From: Nocardia farcinica
Lineage (GTDB): Bacteria > Actinomycetota > Actinomycetes > Mycobacteriales > Mycobacteriaceae
NCBI RefSeq assembly: GCF_001182745.1
Contig: NZ_LN868938.1
Location: 2,542,001-2,606,000 of the forward strand
Reading direction: 5' to 3'
Length of the DNA stretch: 64,000 nucleotides
A program made the translations under genes and the position numbers. Below the pieces are notes generated by a model. The model saw only the letters and a list, made by a program, of their open reading frames with translations. It ran no database searches and was not told the DNA's origin. Shown here in pieces: positions 59,655 through 64,000 of the stretch; within the stretch, counting starts at the first letter, position 1; every line of letters begins with the position of its first letter.

Positions 59655-60367
59655 GCTATGTGGAGCGGCTGGTGACGTTCGCGTTCGCGGACGGCGAGAT
59701 CGAGCAGGCCGAGTTCGAGATGTTCGAGCACGCGCTGGTGGAGCTGCGGCTGGGCGGCCCGCTGGTGGAGGATCTGCGCAGGCGGGTGCATCGCGGCCGG
59801 ACGCTGTGCCGGTTGCGCGAGGGCGACCTGCCGGTGATCCGCACACCGGATCTGCATCTGGATTCCGAGGAGAAGGTGCACCTCGACCTGCCCGCCACCC
59901 AGGTCCGCACGCTGGCTCGCGGTCCACGGCACACCGAGGGCAGGCTGATCGCGAGCAACAAGAAGCTGCGCTTCGTCGGCACCGGTGCCGGGGTCGAGCT
60001 GCCCTGGACCCGGGTGGTTTCGGTGCGGGTGGCCGAGGGCGCGGTGGTGATCGCGGCGACTTCCGCGCGCGGCGGCGCCACGTTCCTCGTCGGCGACCCC
60101 GACTATGTGGCGGCGGCGCTGGAGGGTGCGCTGCGGGTGGCCAAACGGCTGGTGCTCACCCCGGGGCAGCGGGATTCGCGCAGCATTTCCCAGGAGATCA
60201 AGGCCGAGGTCTGGCAGCGGGACGGCGGCCGCTGTGTCGAGTGCGGCAGCGGGCACTACCTGGAGTTCGACCACATCATCCCGCTCAGCCGTGGCGGCGC
60301 CACCAGCGCGGCGAATCTGCAGATCCTGTGCCGCGCCTGCAACCGGCGCAAGGGCGCCCGGATCTGA
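59354..60367 (+). CDS. DUF2510 / TerB-like / PH-like / HNH endonuclease part of the frameshifted TerD gene
   Basis: 337 residues from ATG 59354, but the DUF2510 domain begins upstream in the same frame (DWYPDPTEPARMRWWDG from about 59315), so the true start lies in the TerD part. Domains in order: DUF2510, a zinc-ribbon-like CPRCGSP...CAHC, a TerB-like helical segment (VTFAFADGEIEQAEFEMFEH), a GRAM/PH-like barrel (EEKVHLDLPATQVRTLARGP to RFVGTGAGVELP), and an HNH nuclease (CVECGSGHYLEFDHIIPLS, then NLQILCRACNRRKG) with complete metal and catalytic residues. A membrane-tethered or ligand-triggered nuclease is plausible. The domain names beyond HNH and DUF2510 are by eye. Confidence 0.8.
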   Translation: MRWWDGALWTSDTYLREQDDPRDCPRCGSPRRRRFFGGLAPCAHCEVEIEEFLTHWHSRAWRVLTGSGPTGEQWEHLWASLRYQRIDEERGRAALRDLGLSYVERLVTFAFADGEIEQAEFEMFEHALVELRLGGPLVEDLRRRVHRGRTLCRLREGDLPVIRTPDLHLDSEEKVHLDLPATQVRTLARGPRHTEGRLIASNKKLRFVGTGAGVELPWTRVVSVRVAEGAVVIAATSARGGATFLVGDPDYVAAALEGALRVAKRLVLTPGQRDSRSISQEIKAEVWQRDGGRCVECGSGHYLEFDHIIPLSRGGATSAANLQILCRACNRRKGARI

Positions 60368-60385
60368 ACCACCCGGATCCAGACC

Positions 60386-61108
60386 TCAGCCTTCGAGCAT
60401 GCCCGCCGATCGCGCCAGGTCGGCGAGCACGGCGTCGAACATGACCTCCGGGTCGCTCAACGGAATCGGGTAGTTGCCGAACACCTCCAGCGTCACGTGC
60501 CCGTAGAGGCGCGCCCAGATCTGGATCATCAGGTAGGTCACACCGAGATCGAGCTTCTCGGCCGGGAACTCCTGACCCGATTCCGACAACGCCGCCAGCA
60601 GTTCGGTGCGGAAATGCGCCAGGTCCTCCCGCAGCGCGGGTGGGATCACCTCGGTGGCGGGCGTGATGATGCGGTACCCGCTCAACAGCCTGCCCGCGGC
60701 GGCCAGGAAGATCCGCCCGAACGGTTCGGTGAACCGGCTCGACATGCCCGCCGCCGCGCCGGGCGAGGCGAACACCAGGGTGAACTCCTTGGTGTTGGCC
60801 AGCGCCCAACGCCGAAACCCCTTGCAGATGGCGAAGAACTGGACCAGCCCGTTGTCCGGCAGCGCGTCGATCTCGGCGGAGAGCTCGGCGGCCAGCTCGG
60901 CACAGCACTCCAGCCGCAACGCCTCCAGCAGGGCGTCTCGCGAGTCGTAGTGGCGATAGAGGGCGGGCGCGGTGATGCCCAGCGTCCGGGCGATGGCCCG
61001 CAGCGTGACCGCGTCCGGCCCCTGCTCGGCGAGCAGGGCGCGCGCCACCCGGCGGATGTCGGCTTCGGCCACCATCGGTGCCCGTCCGCGCGGCTTCGAC
61101 TCCTTCAT
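60386..61108 (-). CDS. TetR-family transcriptional regulator
   Basis: 240 residues from ATG 61108. DNA-binding domain about 12-60: IRRVARALLAEQGPDAVTLR, AIARTLGITAPALYRHYDSR. The C-terminal domain (about 80-230) is of the WHG type common in actinomycetes, with FFAICKGFRRWALANTKEFTLVF and YLMIQIWARLYGHVTLEVFG. It is convergent with the HNH gene and close to the small membrane proteins, so it may control the cluster, but no operator was identified. Confidence 0.9.
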   Translation of the reverse strand: MKESKPRGRAPMVAEADIRRVARALLAEQGPDAVTLRAIARTLGITAPALYRHYDSRDALLEALRLECCAELAAELSAEIDALPDNGLVQFFAICKGFRRWALANTKEFTLVFASPGAAAGMSSRFTEPFGRIFLAAAGRLLSGYRIITPATEVIPPALREDLAHFRTELLAALSESGQEFPAEKLDLGVTYLMIQIWARLYGHVTLEVFGNYPIPLSDPEVMFDAVLADLARSAGMLEG

Positions 61109-61196
61109 GGACGTCGATTCAAGCCTATTCGGCTCCGCCGCGGGACTTCCCCTCGCCCGGAGTCTCAGAGGAATCACCGATTTCGGTCCGGTGGTC

Positions 61197-61490
61197 TCAG
61201 GCTCCGATCACCGCGTTCATGATCGTTCCCGCGCTGGTGGCGACCACGCCACCGATCATCGCGCCCGCCACCATCTTCGGGGACTGCATGGCGTTGCCCG
61301 ACCACTTCTCCCAGGCGAAGCGGCCGCCCGCGTAGACGATGCTGAGGATGCCGGACAGCAGCGCGAACCAGGTCGCGTAGCGCACGAACTGCATGATCTT
61401 GTCCGACAGGGGCGGCGCTTCCGGAGTCGGATTGCCGACCTGCGCCAAGGTCGAGAACGTGTCCCCAACCGACATCAGGATGATGCTCAC
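61197..61490 (-). CDS. Small two-helix membrane protein, paralogue 1
   Basis: 97 residues with a GTG start (ATG 61475 is an alternative). After an LAQVGNPTPEAPPLSDKI segment come helix one (ATWFALLSGILSIVYAGGRF), a short loop AWEKWSGNAMQSPK, and helix two (MVAGAMIGGVVATSAGTIM). It is about 75% identical by eye to the protein encoded head-to-head at 61692. The two-helix hairpin recalls VirB2/TrbC pilin-like subunits in topology only. Function unknown. Confidence 0.78.
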   Translation of the reverse strand: MSIILMSVGDTFSTLAQVGNPTPEAPPLSDKIMQFVRYATWFALLSGILSIVYAGGRFAWEKWSGNAMQSPKMVAGAMIGGVVATSAGTIMNAVIGA

Positions 61491-61660
61491 TGTTCACACC
61501 TCGGAATTTTCAGCAGTACCTCGGATATTCGCCCGACCCGGCAGCCGGTGGTATCGCCCGCCGCGTCACCCCCCATGATCGCGACGCCGCCGATGTCCCG
61601 CAAGGACGGCGGCACGCACGGGGAGGTGCCTGCGCCACACCGGATTACCGGATACCATCC

Positions 61661-61677
61661 AAGGAGCGATTCTCCTT
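61661..61677 (+). promoter_or_regulatory. AAGGAG/CTCCTT hairpin upstream of paralogue 2
   Basis: A six-base perfect stem with loop CGATT, 14 bases before the ATG. The left arm is a near-ideal ribosome-binding sequence which the stem would hide, suggesting possible translational control. A GATACCAT -10-like box lies just upstream. Confidence 0.4.
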
Positions 61678-61691
61678 GTCCCGAACCCGGA

Positions 61692-61982
61692 ATGAGTAGC
61701 ACGACGATGATCCTGGCCGCCGCACTCGACACCCTGGCTCAGATCGGTAACCCGACGCCCGAGGCCCCACCGGTGTCCGACAAGATCCTGCAACTCGTCC
61801 GCTACCTCACCTGGTTCGTCCTGCTCGCGGGCATCTGCGCCATCATCTACGCCGGTGGCCGCTTCGCCTGGGAGAAGTGGACCGGCGGTGGCCTGGAGTC
61901 CCCGAAAATGGTGGCCGGAGCGATGATCGGCGGCGCCGTCGCCACCAGCGCGGGCACCATCATGAACGCCGTCATCGGCTGA
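61692..61982 (+). CDS. Small two-helix membrane protein, paralogue 2
   Basis: 96 residues. It shares with paralogue 1 the blocks LAQIGNPTPEAPPVSDKI, IYAGGRFAWEKW, and ESPKMVAGAMIGGAVATSAG with TIMNAVIG. The two genes are divergent with about 200 bases between, so this is an inverted duplication. It has no cysteines or catalytic motifs. It is followed, convergently, by the TerD-vWA gene with 16 bases between. Confidence 0.78.
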   Translation: MSSTTMILAAALDTLAQIGNPTPEAPPVSDKILQLVRYLTWFVLLAGICAIIYAGGRFAWEKWTGGGLESPKMVAGAMIGGAVATSAGTIMNAVIG

Positions 61983-61998
61983 TCGGTCGCCGCGCCGC

Positions 61999-63264
61999 TC
62001 AGCGCACCACGCCGGCGGCCCGCGCCGCACGCAACCAGTCCGGGAATTCGCCCAGCAAGCGGGAATACAGCTGGGCGTCGTCCACCTGGTCGATGTCGTC
62101 GAGGGCGAAGAAGCCCGCGTTGTCGACGAGGCGTCCGTCGAGGTCGTCGAGTTCGCGCAGGAGCCCGTAGTTGGCCTTGCCGAGCCCGATGAACTGCCAG
62201 AACGCCGGTAGCGCGGCGGCTTCCCGGATCAGGTCGGCGATCTCGCGTTTCTTGGCGAAGCCGCCGTCGGTGAAGAACAGCACCAGCGTCGGGCCGTCAC
62301 CGGGCCGCACGGTGTCGAGCACCGCGCGGATGATCGGCGGTTCGACGTTGTGCCCGCCGAGGCGGTTGTAGTCGATGCCCTCGTGCACCCCGGACAGGTG
62401 CAGATAGGTCTGCGCCCACTGCTCGGCCTCCGCGACCGTGATGTCGGGCAGTTTGGCGTAGGACACCGCGTAGAGGTAGGCCTCGAGGGTGCCGTCGTCG
62501 TCGAGCTGGGTGGCGATCGGAACCATCCGCTCGACCACCCGGTGTACGACCCGCCGCCGGTATTGCTTGTGCATGCTGCCGGTCTTGTCGATCACCAGCA
62601 CGACCCTGGCCCGCACGCCCAGCGCCCGCTTGTCCAGCAACACCTTGGCGACCTCGCGTTTGCGCAGGTCGAGGGTGGCCCGCTTCTCCAGCGAGAGCGC
62701 CGCTTCCCCGGGTACCGTGCGCACCTGCGGGACCGCTTCGGCGGCAGCGGGTTCCCGCGCGGGCGGTTCGTCGTCGACCTGCACGCCGTGATCGGTGACG
62801 AGCGCCGCGAATCCGCCTGCGTAGCCCTGGCCCACCGCCCGGATCTTCCACTGCGGGCCGCGACGGTACAGTTCCAGCGCGATCACCACGGATTCCCCGG
62901 AGAGCCCGTCGATCCGGTACTCGACCAGCGGCGTGCCCGCGCCGTCGGCGACGGTCACCACCGGCGGCGCGAACTCGCCGAACCGCCTGCCCGGGTCGTC
63001 GAGGGTCAGCACCGCGCGCACCTGCGCGATGTCGGCGGGCAGCTGGGCGGGTGAGATCTCCAGCGCGGCAGGCGAGCCCGCGACCAGCCGCACGCCGGGC
63101 GCGACGGGCTGGTTGTAGAAGACGAAGTCGGCGTCGGAGCGCACCGTGCCCGCCGCCGTGACCAGCAACGCCGACACGTCCGCGGCCGCCTCGGTGCGTA
63201 GCGACACCACGACCCGTTCCGACTCGAGCAGGGCGTTCTGGCCCTTGACCAACGAGGTGACCAC
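61999..63264 (-). CDS. TerD-vWA domain protein (TerY/TerD type)
   Basis: 421 residues with a GTG start. Residues 1-165 are a TerD domain (VKGQNALLESERVVVSL, DADFVFYNQPVAPG, RRGPQWKIRAVGQGYAGG) resembling the TerD part of the HNH protein. A short linker precedes a von Willebrand A domain (about 215-420) with the MIDAS-like VLVIDKTGSMHKQYR, FFTDGGFAKK, and the terminal WLRAARAAGVV. Such proteins are linked with tellurite/phage-inhibition (Ter) gene sets and are thought to organise complexes at the membrane. The serine of the DxSxS metal motif is replaced (DKTGS). Confidence 0.92.
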   Translation of the reverse strand: MVTSLVKGQNALLESERVVVSLRTEAAADVSALLVTAAGTVRSDADFVFYNQPVAPGVRLVAGSPAALEISPAQLPADIAQVRAVLTLDDPGRRFGEFAPPVVTVADGAGTPLVEYRIDGLSGESVVIALELYRRGPQWKIRAVGQGYAGGFAALVTDHGVQVDDEPPAREPAAAEAVPQVRTVPGEAALSLEKRATLDLRKREVAKVLLDKRALGVRARVVLVIDKTGSMHKQYRRRVVHRVVERMVPIATQLDDDGTLEAYLYAVSYAKLPDITVAEAEQWAQTYLHLSGVHEGIDYNRLGGHNVEPPIIRAVLDTVRPGDGPTLVLFFTDGGFAKKREIADLIREAAALPAFWQFIGLGKANYGLLRELDDLDGRLVDNAGFFALDDIDQVDDAQLYSRLLGEFPDWLRAARAAGVVR

Positions 63265-63328
63265 CGGCTGACTCCGTCCCGTGTGCGATGGGCTCAGCCT
63301 AACGGCGAGGTGCGTGCCCGGCAGGGCT

Positions 63329-63775
63329 TCAGGAGGCGCCCGGCCGCACGATCATCAACACGACCACGATGGCCCACAGGGTGTTGTAGATGCCCGCGTA
63401 CATGCCGAGGGCACGCAGCCTGCGCCCGTCGTCGGGGTCGCGCAACGCCTCCCGTTGCAGCGGGTGGATCTGCACGGCGATCAGCCCGCCCGCGACCAGG
63501 GTGAGCACCATCGCCGTCGAGATCCAGATCTCGCCCAGCCGCCCCTGCAGCGCGGCCAGCGCGATGCCGACCACCGGCACGATCAACGCGACCGCCACGT
63601 ACCGCCCGGTGATGCGGTGCAGCGCGGCGGCGACGGCGGGGTTGCGTTGGCCACCCGCGCTGTCGGCGCCCTCGGCCACCGGCGCATAGCGCGGGAACAG
63701 GCTGGCCGCGACGGCCGAGCCACCGACGAAGACGATCGCGGCCAGCACGTGGACCGACAGCAGGACATGCTCCAT
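63329..63775 (-). CDS. Four-helix membrane protein (CopD/DUF2269-like)
   Basis: 148 residues with four hydrophobic segments (about 5-25, 58-78, 84-104 and 122-142). The N-terminal VHVLAAIVFVGGSAVAASLF has the conserved His-Gly-Gly pattern seen in CopD-like and DUF2269 proteins. The ATG at 63775 has a GGAGGTTC site. A perfect palindrome lies 12 bases upstream, between it and the MarR gene, so its expression is likely controlled by that regulator. Confidence 0.85.
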   Translation of the reverse strand: MEHVLLSVHVLAAIVFVGGSAVAASLFPRYAPVAEGADSAGGQRNPAVAAALHRITGRYVAVALIVPVVGIALAALQGRLGEIWISTAMVLTLVAGGLIAVQIHPLQREALRDPDDGRRLRALGMYAGIYNTLWAIVVVLMIVRPGAS

Positions 63776-63787
63776 GACGAACCTCCA

Positions 63788-63810
63788 AGCTTCAATGTGA
63801 TTGAAGCTTA
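63788..63810 (-). promoter_or_regulatory. Perfect MarR-type operator
   Basis: Arms AAGCTTCAAT (63788-63797) and ATTGAAGCTT (63801-63810) around GTG: a 10-bp perfect inverted repeat. It lies between the MarR gene end and the membrane protein start. Confidence 0.7.
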
Positions 63811-63837
63811 GCCGATGCTCTCAGCAAGGCTGAAGGT

Positions 63838-64000
63838 CAGTCGACCCCGCCCGTCTCGAAGGCATGCCGGATCGCCGCGCCGAGCTTGCGGCGCACCGGA
63901 TCGGCCTCGGCACCGAAGAGCCGCTCGTCGACCTCGCCGACCACCCGCCGCGCCTCGGCGAGCAACCTGGTCCCCGACGCGGTCAGTTCGATGGTCGAGG
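63838..64000 (-). CDS. MarR-family regulator, C-terminal part (runs off the window)
   Basis: Only the last 53 codons are inside the window, with the 5' part beyond position 64000. The frame reads STIELTASGTRLLAEARRVV, GEVDERLFGAEADPVRRKLG and AAIRHAFETGG before the TGA at 63838-63840. This is the typical end of a MarR protein: the wing strand (the 'ELTxxG' motif) followed by the dimerisation helix. The gene order and the palindrome at 63788 suggest it controls the membrane protein gene downstream. Confidence 0.75.

Overview
This is a chromosomal window from a high-GC mycolata actinomycete (order Mycobacteriales), most like Nocardia. Three things point there: a FAS-II gene block for mycolic acid synthesis (fabD, acpM, kasA, accD6) with an adjacent MabR-type regulator and a MabR-type operator; a gene order that largely follows the Mycobacterium tuberculosis stretch from panB through ptpA, cobD, aceE and fabD to accD6; and ESX (type VII secretion) accessory genes with DUF3558 lipoproteins. 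Nearly every real gene shows the strong G/C third-position bias expected for such a genome.

Layout. 0-5 kb: a CoA transferase and small metabolic genes, flanked by decayed fragments of LysR, AraC and VOC genes. 5-16 kb: panB, a lipoprotein, prolyl aminopeptidase, a CHAD protein, an RNB ribonuclease, small secreted proteins, the RNase P RNA gene (minus strand), a YihY-type membrane protein, a secreted S1 protease, and the RNase H/phosphatase plus zinc-ribbon gene pair. 16-22.5 kb: an accessory ESX-type locus made of four tandem DUF3558 lipoprotein genes, two copies of a small helical protein gene, one intact and three broken copies of a PPE/WXG100-like gene, and an EspG-like gene. It sits between two genes (zinc-ribbon and Nif3) that adjoin in mycobacteria. 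23-32 kb: Nif3, CobC, PtpA, SURF1, a sterol-desaturase-type hydroxylase with a GntR regulator, CobD, an ECF41 sigma factor, alanine dehydrogenase and a gamma-carbonic anhydrase. 32-36.7 kb: a TetR regulator, a solitary gamma-class DNA adenine methyltransferase, a nitroreductase and an HxlR regulator. 36.8-47.3 kb: the FAS-II block, mabR, aceE, a DUF3052 protein, AhpE and tRNA-Val. 47.4-49.8 kb: a small accessory patch beside the tRNA with gene remnants. 50-57 kb: a beta-lactamase-like protein, an alcohol dehydrogenase, a DinB-like protein, an APH-type kinase and a fused aminodeoxychorismate synthase. 58-63.3 kb: a TerD-based cluster, with a TerD / DUF2510 / TerB-like / PH-like / HNH polypeptide interrupted by a frameshift, a TetR regulator, a head-to-head pair of duplicated small membrane proteins, and a TerD-vWA protein. 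The right edge has a small membrane protein and the end of a MarR gene with a perfect operator between them.

Two loci look most novel. In the lipoprotein array all four copies keep the same promoter (GGAACC, 16-nt spacer, CGTC, as I recall the M. tuberculosis SigM consensus) and a near-identical leader and signal peptide, while the mature proteins have diverged. The TerD/HNH/vWA cluster resembles stress-response or defence modules. Functional statements on both loci are inference from domain content and context.
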